A stretch of DNA of 57,182 bases, from the NCBI GenBank assembly GCA_949294665.1, contig CASFID010000042.1, positions 1 through 57,182 of the forward strand, read 5' to 3'. This DNA comes from an uncultured Eubacteriales bacterium. Lineage in GTDB: Bacteria; Bacillota; Clostridia; Lachnospirales; Lachnospiraceae. Shown piece by piece: positions 7,669-16,532 of the stretch (positions within the stretch are counted from its first letter, which is position 1; each line of letters opens with the position of its first letter). The notes under the pieces were generated by a model that did no database searches, was not told the DNA's origin, and saw only the letters and a list, made by a program, of their open reading frames with translations. A program made the position numbers and the translations under genes.

Positions 7669-8281
7669 TAGTGAACTTAAAAAAGAAATCCATATAATGT
7701 TTCAAGAATTGTCCATAAAAGCTAAAGAGATAGTGGATACCTCTCGAACTTCGCGAATGGCAACAGAAAGAATCAGCGAGGCGGTTGCATCGAGGGTTAC
7801 GGCAGAAAGCGAGGGGTATATTGTAGATATGTATACTTGCCTGGTCGAAAAGATAAAAGCAGACGAGTATTTCAAGGATCCGGGGCATTTAAATGCCTTT
7901 TACAGATTGAATTTGCGGGAAAAAATAAATGACCGATATCATTTTGAGGTCGAGTCATTAGATGCCTATAAAAAGGGGATTGAATTCAAAGAAGTGAATA
8001 AATTATATGCGGCTGCAGGAGCAGCAGCAGGAACTTTAGCTGTGGGGGGAATTTTGAAGTTTGCAATTTCCGGCCTTATTCATATACCTATTGCAGTCAT
8101 TATTGCAGGGGCAGTTATAGCGGGAGTAGCAGCGTATTTTTCAGTGCCGGAAAAGAACAAAAAAGAGTATAATCGGGCAGTCAATAAGTATTTGACTGAT
8201 ATGGAGAATGAAATATTGGATTGGCTGACAGAAGTGGAAGATTATTTTGACAGCCAGGTTCGTTCCCTGTATAAGGATTAA
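7661..8281 (+). CDS. Small two-helix membrane protein coupled to the dynamin-like GTPase
   Basis: A 206-residue protein. Residues ~1-110 are helical and charged. Residues ~115-160 contain two glycine/alanine-rich hydrophobic helices (AAAGAAAGTLAVGGILKFAI and IPIAVIIAGAVIAGVAAYF) forming a hairpin. The tail is again charged and helical. This plan (coiled coil, membrane hairpin, coiled coil) resembles the membrane paddle of some bacterial dynamins or a short partner dynamin lacking the GTPase domain. GGGAGG lies before ATG 7661, inside the end of the GTPase gene. Likely membrane anchor or partner of the GTPase; no family name can be given. Confidence 0.65.
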   Translation: MYNSELKKEIHIMFQELSIKAKEIVDTSRTSRMATERISEAVASRVTAESEGYIVDMYTCLVEKIKADEYFKDPGHLNAFYRLNLREKINDRYHFEVESLDAYKKGIEFKEVNKLYAAAGAAAGTLAVGGILKFAISGLIHIPIAVIIAGAVIAGVAAYFSVPEKNKKEYNRAVNKYLTDMENEILDWLTEVEDYFDSQVRSLYKD

Positions 8282-8305
8282 GATTTGTACTACAAGGGGG
8301 ATCAT

Positions 8306-11300
8306 ATGGATAGAGACAATGAATTGGATATATATAAGCAAGCGGATAAATTTACCAGCCCGGAGGCCTTGAAAGAACAGTTTGAGAAAGATACCGCGAT
8401 TGTTGCGGAACAGGCCGCATTATTTGTTAAAAAAATTCATCCTGCATATTTGTGCAATACTAAAGAAGAAATTATGAATTTGTCATACGAAAATTCTGAC
8501 GATCTATTAGACACATTCACCTTTTTTAGAATTGTCAGCTGTACAACAAATGAAGTAGACGATATGTTTGAATTCCTGAATAGAAAGATGGACAAGTTTT
8601 ATACTGTTTTATATTCTCTGGGAGAGCCCATCATCTATGGAATTGTTTCGTATCAAGGAACGGTGAATATTGTAGTTGGGATATGTGATTCGGATAATGA
8701 TGCAGAGCTACTTAAAAGTATTATGGAAGGTTTGCTGGATGGGATTGAATTAGAGCCATATAAAATGAATCTTTCAGGGAGAAAAACAGCAGGTAAAGAG
8801 GTTGGACTCATTTCGGCAATACCATCAGTCAGAATCGAGGACGAAAAACAAAAGTTTTCTCTGGCTGCAATGATGAAAAGTTTAAATGGACAAGACTATA
8901 TGGTACTCTTTATGTCGCGCCCATTATCTCAGGAAAAGATCTCACAAACATATGGCGAAGTAATACAAATTAAAGATCAGTGTTTTGCTGTAAGTAAGAG
9001 GAATGTTTCAAGGCAGCAAGGAACATCAAAATCAGTTGGGGAAACAGAAGGAACAGCAGAAACCAGTACCCACAGTACATCAAAAACCAAGAGTACAGCT
9101 TTTGGCCTTGCATTTATTTTGAGCTTTAATAAATCCGGCAGTAAAACAGAAACAGACAGTTATTCTACTTCAAGTAATTACAGTAAAACTATTACGGATG
9201 CTGTAAATCAGAATGAAGGTATTGCATCGGATATTCAAAATGGTTTTGCATTGGAAATGATGGATTATGCTGATCAGGCAATCGAAAGATTCCGACAAGG
9301 AAAAAATAATGGAATGTGGGAAACAGTGATTTCTTATTCGGCAGATTCAAAAATGGTTGCTGGAATTATACAAGCCAGTATTTCAGGAGAGCTTGCAAGA
9401 CCGAATCCTCATATATTGCCGCACACAGTACATAGTTTCCATTTGGACGAGGCAGAAGCGAAAGGCAGATCTATCATAGTACCTAAGATTATGATGGAAG
9501 CAGATACTCAATCACCAATTTGTACTGTTATCACATCAGAGGAATTGGGATTAATGTGCACATTGCCAGATGTTCCGGTGCCGAACTTTGAACTAAAAAA
9601 AGGAAAGATGTATCCGCTTATTACGGATAATGCCGAAGGAGTAAATATAGGATACGTATGCGATGGACAACGCAGTCTTAATAATATGCCGTTTTCGCTA
9701 ACGTATAAGGATCTGGCCAGACATACTTTTGTATGCGGTATAACGGGAAGCGGCAAAACAACAACTGTGAAAGGTATTTTAAGAAATGCGAGAACTCCGT
9801 TCCTGGTTATTGAATCTGCAAAAAAGGAGTATAGAAATATCAGCCTGGCTGATAATAAAAGACCTTGTATTTATACTCTGGGGAAACCGGAAATCAACTG
9901 CTTGAGATTCAATCCGTTCTATATACAGTGTGGCGTATCCCCACAGATGCATATAGACTTTCTCAAAGATTTATTTAATGCCTCTTTTTCGTTTTATGGT
10001 CCTATGCCATATATTCTTGAAAAATGCTTACAGAATGTATATAAGAAAAAAGGATGGAATTTAACATTGGGATTTCATCCATACCTTGCGAATATGTCAA
10101 ATTCTGCTGATTTTTTTGAGGCAGACTATATGCAGGAAAAGTACGGATTAGAATCACACAAATATCTTTTCCCAACGATGCAAGACTTGAAATTTGAAAT
10201 TGAAAGATATATTGAGAAGGAGATGGATTACGAGGGAGAAGTTGCGGGAAATATAAAAACCGCAATAAGGGCAAGGCTGGAAAGTCTGTGTTCCGGTGCC
10301 AAAGGATATATGTTTAATACATATGAATATGCAGACATGACAAAACTTCTGACGGAGAATACCGTTTTTGAACTGGAAGGTCTGGCAGATGATTCAGACA
10401 AGGCATTTTGCGTCGGATTGTTGATAATTTTTATAAATGAGTATCGACAAATTACAAAAGAAACCGTCAAAATGGATAAAGAACTATCTCATATTCTGGT
10501 AATTGAAGAGGCTCACAGGCTTTTGAAAAATGTCAATACAGAAAAAGTGTCAGAAGATATGGGGAATCCTAAGGGAAAAGCAGTCGAGCATTTTACCAAT
10601 ATGATTGCGGAGATGCGTTCATATGGACAGGGTGTAATAGTGGCTGAACAAATACCTAGCAAATTAGCACCGGATGTTATTAAGAATTCATCAAATAAAA
10701 TTATTCAAAGATTGGTGGCGGCAGATGATCAAGAATTGGTGGCGAATACAATTGGATTATCATCTGAAGAGTGTCTGAATCTTGGAAGTCTTACAACAGG
10801 AACAGGTTTATGTCACAAAGAAGGCATGAGCCTTCCGGTTCGGGTGCAGATTCCCATGATACAAGAGGTAAAGGTATCTGACGGAATGCTTTATGGTGGA
10901 GATATTGAGGGTAGATTATATAGCATAAACATCAATTTAGCAAAAGAGGCTCTCGTGGATTCACTTGAACTTGCAGCTCTTAAGATGCTCAATACGATTA
11001 TGATTCAGGAACAGGAAACAGTAATTGATGCAATAAAAGAGTATAGAAAATCTGCAAGGTCTGAGCTTATAAAGAAAAATATCAGCTTTGTAATGTGCGA
11101 AGACGAAAATATGATTTATGCAGAATTGTTGACAGAGGCTGTTATTCAATATTTGCTGAATGGAGTTTACAGCATTAAAGAACTTATTACAAATGAACTG
11201 CATGATGGGTTATTTGAACTGCTTATTAATCCAAGTGAAATAAAACTTGCAGTGGTTAAAAAAATGCTAAAGGCAGCATATAAGGACGACCCGGCATACA

Positions 11301-11440
11301 AGGCAAAATTTATTGTTGCACAGCTAGTATATCACAATGCAACAGAAAGAACTGATATTCCTGGTACAATTAAGAACTACTTTTTTGATTTGAGCGAAGA
11401 TCTGGCTCTGGAAATCAAAAATATGGTGGATAGGAGGTGA
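8306..11440 (+). CDS. HerA/DUF87-type motor ATPase with a long N-terminal domain
   Basis: A 1044-residue protein starting at ATG 8306 behind AAGGGGG. Residues 1-~235 are an unfamiliar domain. Residues ~235-300 are strikingly Ser/Thr-rich (TSTHSTSKTKSTAFG..., SGSKTETDSYSTSSN). The ATPase core has Walker A GITGSGKTT at about 478-486, Walker B HILVIEEAH at about 728-736, and a HerA-like sensor segment EQIPSKLAP...NSSNKIIQRL with DDQELV. The last ~200 residues are helical. HerA/VirB4/FtsK-type ATPases are hexameric pumps for DNA or protein. No NurA-like nuclease is adjacent, so a role in DNA-end processing is less likely than transport or nucleic-acid sensing. The toxin gene's ribosome binding site overlaps its stop codon. 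Confidence 0.8.
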   Translation: MDRDNELDIYKQADKFTSPEALKEQFEKDTAIVAEQAALFVKKIHPAYLCNTKEEIMNLSYENSDDLLDTFTFFRIVSCTTNEVDDMFEFLNRKMDKFYTVLYSLGEPIIYGIVSYQGTVNIVVGICDSDNDAELLKSIMEGLLDGIELEPYKMNLSGRKTAGKEVGLISAIPSVRIEDEKQKFSLAAMMKSLNGQDYMVLFMSRPLSQEKISQTYGEVIQIKDQCFAVSKRNVSRQQGTSKSVGETEGTAETSTHSTSKTKSTAFGLAFILSFNKSGSKTETDSYSTSSNYSKTITDAVNQNEGIASDIQNGFALEMMDYADQAIERFRQGKNNGMWETVISYSADSKMVAGIIQASISGELARPNPHILPHTVHSFHLDEAEAKGRSIIVPKIMMEADTQSPICTVITSEELGLMCTLPDVPVPNFELKKGKMYPLITDNAEGVNIGYVCDGQRSLNNMPFSLTYKDLARHTFVCGITGSGKTTTVKGILRNARTPFLVIESAKKEYRNISLADNKRPCIYTLGKPEINCLRFNPFYIQCGVSPQMHIDFLKDLFNASFSFYGPMPYILEKCLQNVYKKKGWNLTLGFHPYLANMSNSADFFEADYMQEKYGLESHKYLFPTMQDLKFEIERYIEKEMDYEGEVAGNIKTAIRARLESLCSGAKGYMFNTYEYADMTKLLTENTVFELEGLADDSDKAFCVGLLIIFINEYRQITKETVKMDKELSHILVIEEAHRLLKNVNTEKVSEDMGNPKGKAVEHFTNMIAEMRSYGQGVIVAEQIPSKLAPDVIKNSSNKIIQRLVAADDQELVANTIGLSSEECLNLGSLTTGTGLCHKEGMSLPVRVQIPMIQEVKVSDGMLYGGDIEGRLYSININLAKEALVDSLELAALKMLNTIMIQEQETVIDAIKEYRKSARSELIKKNISFVMCEDENMIYAELLTEAVIQYLLNGVYSIKELITNELHDGLFELLINPSEIKLAVVKKMLKAAYKDDPAYKAKFIVAQLVYHNATERTDIPGTIKNYFFDLSEDLALEIKNMVDRR

Positions 11441-11445
11441 CGAAT

Positions 11446-12144
11446 ATGAGCGGAATGATTATGGCGGCTATTAAGGAAAGTGTGTGCAAAGGAGTTGAAA
11501 AAGCAAAAGAAACAAAAGGCGACCTTGAGAATACTGATTTATCCGAAGTGAAAGAAGTTATTGAGGGACAGGAAAAGGTTGCACAAAATGCAGATATCGA
11601 AACTGCCAAAAGCTCTTCGTTATCCTCTTTGCTGGAAGATAATAGAGAAAAGCGGGAGTTTCAAGAGGACAGATTTCGTGAAGCAGACGAAGGTAAAGAA
11701 GGAATGACGGATGAGGAAAAAGAGAAACTCCGTGAATTGACAGGTTGGTCAGATGAAATCTTGGATTCTATTGAATCCTGGGAAGAAGCTGAAATATATA
11801 TGAAAGCAGGACTAAAGGAAGTTGAGATTAATGGAAAGAAATGCCTGATTAGAGATGATATTGATCTTGATCAGAAAGACGAAGATGGAATAACCAATCG
11901 GGAAAGAATGGAGAGAGGAAGGCCCCCGATTACAAAAGAGGGCGAAGAGGTTGAACTCCATCATATCGGGCAAAAACAAAACAGTCCACTTGCAGAATTA
12001 ACAATAGAACAACATCGTGGCGTTGGAAACGATAGTATATTGCATAATAAAACAAAAGAGACAGAAATTGACCGTAATGAATTTGGAAAAGAAAGACGTG
12101 AACATTGGAAGGACAGAGTCAGGGCAATGGAAGGAGGAGAGTAA
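11446..12144 (+). CDS. LHH-type HNH/Endonuclease VII nuclease toxin
   Basis: A 232-residue protein from ATG 11446, preceded by AGGAGGTGA at 11432-11439. The N-terminal ~90 residues are low-complexity, charged and without a signal peptide. The C-terminal ~140 residues match the LHH family of the HNH/ENDO VII superfamily: GWSDEILDSI, a linker with DEDG(I)TNRERMERG, the hallmark LHH at residues 171-173 (VELHHIGQK), SPLAEL, and a terminal RNEFGKERREHW segment. This domain is a common tip of polymorphic toxins that cleave nucleic acids. Here it is a stand-alone short protein, so delivery or activation must come from its neighbours. The next gene encodes a SUKH-type immunity protein. Confidence 0.85.
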   Translation: MSGMIMAAIKESVCKGVEKAKETKGDLENTDLSEVKEVIEGQEKVAQNADIETAKSSSLSSLLEDNREKREFQEDRFREADEGKEGMTDEEKEKLRELTGWSDEILDSIESWEEAEIYMKAGLKEVEINGKKCLIRDDIDLDQKDEDGITNRERMERGRPPITKEGEEVELHHIGQKQNSPLAELTIEQHRGVGNDSILHNKTKETEIDRNEFGKERREHWKDRVRAMEGGE

Positions 12145-12546
12145 GTGTCTAAGATTATTGATGTAATAAGTAGTCTTAATAATCTGTTGCCGTTAAAGCC
12201 GGCGACAACGGAAATGATAGAAAATATAGAGATTGAACTAGCTTTACCTTTGGCGGAAGAGTATAAGGAATATCTGCTGAAGTACGGGGCGATTATGGCT
12301 GACGATGTTGAACTTACAGGAGCTGCGAAATCTAAAAACAGGGATGTAGTACAGGTGACTAAAAGAGAATGGGCATCAAATAGCAAGATTAAGCACAATT
12401 TATATGTAGTAGAAAATGTCGGAATTGAAGGGATTATTATTTGGCAGGATGGATCGGGGAAAATATTTGAATCGACTCCTAATACTGCCGCAAAACAAAT
12501 TGCAAATAGCCTGGCAGAGTATTTGGAATCGAAATTAATGCAATAG
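12145..12546 (+). CDS. SMI1/KNR4 (SUKH) family immunity protein
   Basis: A 133-residue protein with a GTG start at 12145 immediately after the toxin stop, and GGAGGAGA just upstream inside the toxin gene. The SUKH pattern is visible: an N-terminal helix pair, the P-LAEEYKEYLLKYGA segment typical of SMI1/KNR4 proteins, a central beta region (LYVVENVGIEGIIIWQDGSGKIFEST) and a C-terminal helix (SLAEYLESK). SUKH proteins are the commonest immunity partners of HNH/ENDO VII toxins, binding and blocking the cognate nuclease. Tight coupling to the LHH gene supports a toxin-immunity pair. No clear terminator is seen between its stop and 12654. Confidence 0.85.
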   Translation: MSKIIDVISSLNNLLPLKPATTEMIENIEIELALPLAEEYKEYLLKYGAIMADDVELTGAAKSKNRDVVQVTKREWASNSKIKHNLYVVENVGIEGIIIWQDGSGKIFESTPNTAAKQIANSLAEYLESKLMQ

Positions 12547-12654
12547 ACTTTGGATAAGGGCTGAAAGAAGAATAATTTTCCCCCCGGCTGAACATACTAT
12601 ACCTGTATCCGGCATATAACGACACTAATGCGGAGCGGCAGGTGTGTATGTGAA

Positions 12655-13545
12655 ATGAATGATAAGAAAACATTTTTGAATTTAAAAGGAAAATTTGATC
12701 ATAAGATCCTGCTATGGGATCTTCTCTATGATATTGCCGGCAGTATACTCTATGCTGCCGGCATTTATACCTTTGCGGGCAATGCGGGGTTCGCGCCGGG
12801 CGGAGTGTCCGGTCTGGCGCTGATCCTGAATTATCTTCTTGGCCTGCCCGTGGGGACGGTAACTCTTCTGTTCAATATCCCCCTCGTTCTTATCAGCTAT
12901 AAAGCTGTCGGACGGCAGCTTCTGATCAAAAGCGCGAAGACAATGGTGATCTCTTCGCTGTTTCTCGATGTAATATTCCCCTATATACCGATGTATACAG
13001 GCAGCAGGCTGATGGCGGCCATCTGTTCCGGTGTTTTTATGGGAGCCGGGATGGCGCTCTTTTATATACGCGGCTCATCGTCCGGCGGGATCGACTTTCT
13101 TGCCCTGACAATCAAGAAGAAAAAACCTCATATGACGATAGGGGTGATTACACTTCTGATCGATCTTGTAGTTATACTGCTGGGGTGGCCGGTATTCGGA
13201 GATATCGACGCCGTGCTTTACGGAGTGGCATCCACGGGAGTTTCTACTATTGTGATCGACAAGATTTTGTACGGTGCAGGCGCCGGCACGCTGGCGATCA
13301 TCATAACGGGAAAAGGCAGAGAGATTGCTGTCAAGATTGGCGAAAATGTAAGACGCGGCGTTACAACGATCCCGGCATCCGGGGGATATACGGGGATGCA
13401 CAGGGATGTGCTTCTTTGCGCCTGCTCAAAGGCGGAGGCGTATCTTGTAAAAAGTGCCGTACAGGAGACGGATGCCCAGGCTTTTTTGATGTTTACGGAG
13501 ACAAGCGAGGTATTTGGAGAAGGATTTAAGCGTGAAATAAAGTAA
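12655..13545 (+). CDS. YitT family membrane protein (DUF161/DUF2179)
   Basis: A 296-residue protein. ATG 12655 is preceded by AGGTG about ten bases upstream; an in-frame ATG at 12628 is possible. Five to six hydrophobic segments fill residues ~20-200 (…GVSGLALILNYLL…, …SSSGGIDFLALTIKK…), followed by a soluble C-terminal DUF2179 domain (residues ~210-296: GRGVTTIPASGGYTGMHRD-like segment). The function of YitT proteins is not settled; they are common in Firmicutes. It marks the return from island DNA to core-like DNA with higher GC. Confidence 0.85.
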   Translation: MNDKKTFLNLKGKFDHKILLWDLLYDIAGSILYAAGIYTFAGNAGFAPGGVSGLALILNYLLGLPVGTVTLLFNIPLVLISYKAVGRQLLIKSAKTMVISSLFLDVIFPYIPMYTGSRLMAAICSGVFMGAGMALFYIRGSSSGGIDFLALTIKKKKPHMTIGVITLLIDLVVILLGWPVFGDIDAVLYGVASTGVSTIVIDKILYGAGAGTLAIIITGKGREIAVKIGENVRRGVTTIPASGGYTGMHRDVLLCACSKAEAYLVKSAVQETDAQAFLMFTETSEVFGEGFKREIK

Positions 13546-13700
13546 CAAAGTGTTGTGAAAATATACAAAAATCAGAGAATCTGCGGTGCGGTCTGCAACC
13601 GTCGATGATGACAGTAGTGAGCGCGCTTGTTCCTGCGACAAATATAAGCTGCGCATTCATCTGTAAAACGCACATATTGCCCGGATGGAAAGTGAGCTCT

Positions 13701-13769
13701 CTCCCGGAGAAAATCAGGAACATTTCGGTTAAATATCCCGGAAATGTCTGATTTTCTCCGGGAGTTTTT
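13701..13769 (+). terminator. Strong rho-independent terminator after yitT
   Basis: CTCCCGGAGAAAATCAG (13701-13717) pairs with its inverted copy at 13748-13764; an inner ACATTTC/GGAAATGT extension is present, and TTTTTA follows. The rest of the 374-base gap 13546-13919 shows no gene. Its first part has no recognisable structure. Confidence 0.85.
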
Positions 13770-13919
13770 ATGATGCGGGACAGAGCGCTTTTCAACGGAC
13801 TATTGCAAAAAAGTTTTTGATGCCGTACAATAAAGTGCAATGAGTTTTAAAACTGTGTGAAATCAGAGACATAAAGGTGCAGCTGCATCGTGAATGCGAA
13901 CAGAAACGGAGGCCGGATC

Positions 13920-14777
13920 ATGCCGACAGAAATGATACATGCCGAGAAACTGATCTATGAATATGACAAGCGGGACGAAGAGGGGAATGTGATCGGCGCG
14001 GAGCGCGCTATAGACGGAATCGATATCGATGTACCGCAGGGCTCGTTTGTAGCGGTCCTGGGACATAATGGTTCCGGAAAATCTACTCTTGCAAAGCACA
14101 TGAATGCGATCCTCGTACCGACAGGAGGAACGATGTGGGTAGACGGCAAAGATACGAAGGATCCCGACGAACTGTGGAACGTGCGTCAGACAGCCGGTAT
14201 GGTGTTTCAGAACCCGGACAACCAGATCATCGGTACGGTTGTGGAAGAGGACGTGGGATTCGGCCCGGAGAATCTGGGCGTGCCGACAGACGAAATCTGG
14301 CAGCGGGTAGAGGAGAGCCTGAAAGCGGTCGGGATGCTCGAACGCAGGAAAGACTCTCCGAACAAGCTCTCGGGAGGTCAGAAGCAGAGAGTGGCCATAG
14401 CAGGCGTACTTGCCATGGAACCGAAATGCATCGTGCTGGACGAACCTACGGCCATGCTTGATCCGAACGGAAGAAAAGAAGTGATCCATGCAGTAGAGGA
14501 ACTGCGGAAGAAAAAGCATGTAACGGTCATTCTCATTACACATTATATGGAAGAGGTCATCGATGCAGATCAGGTGTTTGTCATGGATGGCGGGCATATC
14601 GTGATGCATGGAACTCCGAGAGAGATATTCGGCAGAGTTGACGAATTGAAAAGTTACCGCATGGATGTTCCCCAGGTGACGATGCTCGCGGAAACTTTAA
14701 GAAAACGTGGACTGGATCTTCCCAGGGGAATTTTAAGAAGAGATGAATTGGTGGAGGCATTATGTCGATTGCATTAG
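13920..14777 (+). CDS. ecfA1: ECF transporter ATPase EcfA1
   Basis: A 285-residue ABC ATPase of the energy-coupling-factor vitamin/metal transporter. ATG 13920 is preceded by CGGAGG; an upstream in-frame start lacks one. Walker A GHNGSGKST is near residues 47-55, the Q-loop segment is VFQNPDNQI, the signature is LSGGQKQRVAIAG, and Walker B is CIVLDEPTAMLD followed by the H-loop ITHYMEE. It overlaps ecfA2 by 16 bases. The pair forms the A-A' motor that powers EcfT and exchangeable S subunits. No S component is encoded here, so this is a shared (group II) module. Confidence 0.95.
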   Translation: MPTEMIHAEKLIYEYDKRDEEGNVIGAERAIDGIDIDVPQGSFVAVLGHNGSGKSTLAKHMNAILVPTGGTMWVDGKDTKDPDELWNVRQTAGMVFQNPDNQIIGTVVEEDVGFGPENLGVPTDEIWQRVEESLKAVGMLERRKDSPNKLSGGQKQRVAIAGVLAMEPKCIVLDEPTAMLDPNGRKEVIHAVEELRKKKHVTVILITHYMEEVIDADQVFVMDGGHIVMHGTPREIFGRVDELKSYRMDVPQVTMLAETLRKRGLDLPRGILRRDELVEALCRLH

Positions 14778-15622
14778 AACATGTAAGTTATGTATACAGT
14801 CCCGGAACAGCCTATGAGAAACATGCGCTCCGGGACGTCAGCTTTGAGATCCCCCAGGGACAGTTTTTGGGGATCATCGGACATACCGGCTCAGGAAAGT
14901 CCACTCTGATCCAGCATCTGAATGGACTGGTAAAAGCCACATCCGGGAAGATCCTCTATGACGGACAGGATATTTATGAAGAAGGATATAATATGCGTGC
15001 TCTCCGCAGCCAGGTGGGACTCGTGTTTCAGTACCCTGAGTATCAGCTCTTTGAGGTGGATGTGATCAGCGACGTCTGCTTCGGTCCGAAGAATCAGGGA
15101 CTGTCCCCGGAAGAGTGCGAGAAGAATGCGAGAGAGGCGCTGGAACTGGTCGGCTTCCCGGAGAAATATTATAAACAGTCGCCCTTTGAACTGTCAGGCG
15201 GACAGAAGCGGAGAGTTGCGATCGCCGGAGTGCTGGCCATGAAACCGAAAGTGCTGATCCTGGATGAACCAACGGCGGGACTCGATCCCAAGGGGAGAGA
15301 CGAGATACTCGATCAGGTGGAAAAGCTCCATAAAGAGACCGGGATGACGGTCATACTTGTCTCTCACAGCATGGAAGATATCGCGCGGTATGTGGAGCGC
15401 ATCATTGTAATGAATCACGGTGAGATGATGCTGGACGGCGCGCCGCGGGATGTATTCCGCCATTATAAAGAACTTGAGAAGGTGGGGCTTGCCGCGCCAC
15501 AGGTGACTTATGTGATGCATGACCTGAAAGAGCGCGGGTTTGACGTGTCTCCCGACGCTACGACAGTAGAGGAGGCAGCGGAAGAGATTATGAGATGTAT
15601 GCGGACAGAACCTCAGAGATAA
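14762..15622 (+). CDS. ecfA2: ECF transporter ATPase EcfA2
   Basis: A 286-residue second ATPase of the ECF motor. ATG 14762 lies inside the end of ecfA1, with GGTGGAGG just upstream. Motifs: Walker A GHTGSGKST, Q-loop VFQYPEYQLF, signature LSGGQKRRVAIAG, Walker B VLILDEPTAGLD, H-loop VSHSMED. The VFQYPEYQLF segment is typical of EcfA2 rather than EcfA1. The gene order ecfA1-ecfA2-ecfT-truA is the standard Firmicutes arrangement, though it usually trails rplQ. Confidence 0.95.
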   Translation: MSIALEHVSYVYSPGTAYEKHALRDVSFEIPQGQFLGIIGHTGSGKSTLIQHLNGLVKATSGKILYDGQDIYEEGYNMRALRSQVGLVFQYPEYQLFEVDVISDVCFGPKNQGLSPEECEKNAREALELVGFPEKYYKQSPFELSGGQKRRVAIAGVLAMKPKVLILDEPTAGLDPKGRDEILDQVEKLHKETGMTVILVSHSMEDIARYVERIIVMNHGEMMLDGAPRDVFRHYKELEKVGLAAPQVTYVMHDLKERGFDVSPDATTVEEAAEEIMRCMRTEPQR

Positions 15623-15661
15623 CATGGCAAAGAGTGTTGCTCGGATAAAAAAGGAGTTACT

Positions 15662-16486
15662 ATGATAAGAGACATAACAATCGGGCAGTATTACCCGGCT
15701 GAGAGCCGGATACACAGACTGGATCCCAGGGTGAAGATCGTCTGCACCCTGCTTTTCCTCGTGTCCTTGTTTATACAGAACAGCCTTCTCGGATATGTGA
15801 TTGCAACCGTCTATCTGGGAGTTGTGATCCGTCTGTCCAAAGTACCGCTGAAATATATCGTGAAAGGGCTTAAGCCGATCGTGATCCTTCTCCTGTTCAC
15901 CGTGGTGATGAATCTGTTTCTCACCCGGAGCGGAGAGACTCTCGTACATTTCTGGATCTTTACGATCACGGAAGGCGGTCTGCGCACATCTGTATTTATG
16001 GCGGTACGCCTGATGTATCTTGTGGCCGGTTCATCCATCATGACGTTTACCACGTCGCCCAACGGACTGACTGACGGCATGGAGAAACTGCTTCATCCTC
16101 TGAATAAGCTGAACGTGCCGGTTCATGAAGTGGCGATGATGATGTCGATCGCGCTGCGGTTCATTCCGATCCTGCTCGAGGAGACCGATAAGATCATGAA
16201 AGCGCAGCAGGCAAGGGGAGCGGATTTTGAGAGTGGTAATATCATTCAGCGGGCGAAAGCGATGGTGCCTATCCTCGTGCCGCTGTTCGTGTCCGCATTC
16301 CGGAGGGCGAATGATCTTGCAATGGCGATGGAGTCCCGGTGTTATCACGGCGGGGAGGGGCGGACGAAGATGAAGCCGCTCCGCTATAAGAGCAGAGACA
16401 GGATCGCATATATTGTGACCTTGATCTATATTGTCGGGATATTCGTGATCGGGAGATTTGTTCCCTTTAAATTATGGATCTTCTAA
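15662..16486 (+). CDS. ecfT: ECF transporter transmembrane component EcfT
   Basis: A 274-residue membrane protein with about five hydrophobic segments (e.g. IVCTLLFLVSLFIQNSLLGY, PIVILLLFTVVMNLFL). The coupling-helix Ala-Arg-Gly-type motifs appear as QQARGAD near residue 183 and a second Arg motif MESRCYHGG near residue 225. These sit in the ATPase grooves of EcfA1/A2. AAGGAG lies before ATG 15662. It couples ATP hydrolysis to S-subunit toppling for vitamin uptake. Confidence 0.95.
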   Translation: MIRDITIGQYYPAESRIHRLDPRVKIVCTLLFLVSLFIQNSLLGYVIATVYLGVVIRLSKVPLKYIVKGLKPIVILLLFTVVMNLFLTRSGETLVHFWIFTITEGGLRTSVFMAVRLMYLVAGSSIMTFTTSPNGLTDGMEKLLHPLNKLNVPVHEVAMMMSIALRFIPILLEETDKIMKAQQARGADFESGNIIQRAKAMVPILVPLFVSAFRRANDLAMAMESRCYHGGEGRTKMKPLRYKSRDRIAYIVTLIYIVGIFVIGRFVPFKLWIF

Positions 16487-16532
16487 ATCAGGCGGATTGA
16501 TCGATATCCGCTTTGGGACACCCTGAATGTTG

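Noticed and set aside
13863-14609. Long minus-strand ORFs antisense to ecfA1/ecfA2 and other core genes
   Set aside because: Typical shadow frames of GC-rich coding sequence; the plus strand carries full ABC motifs.
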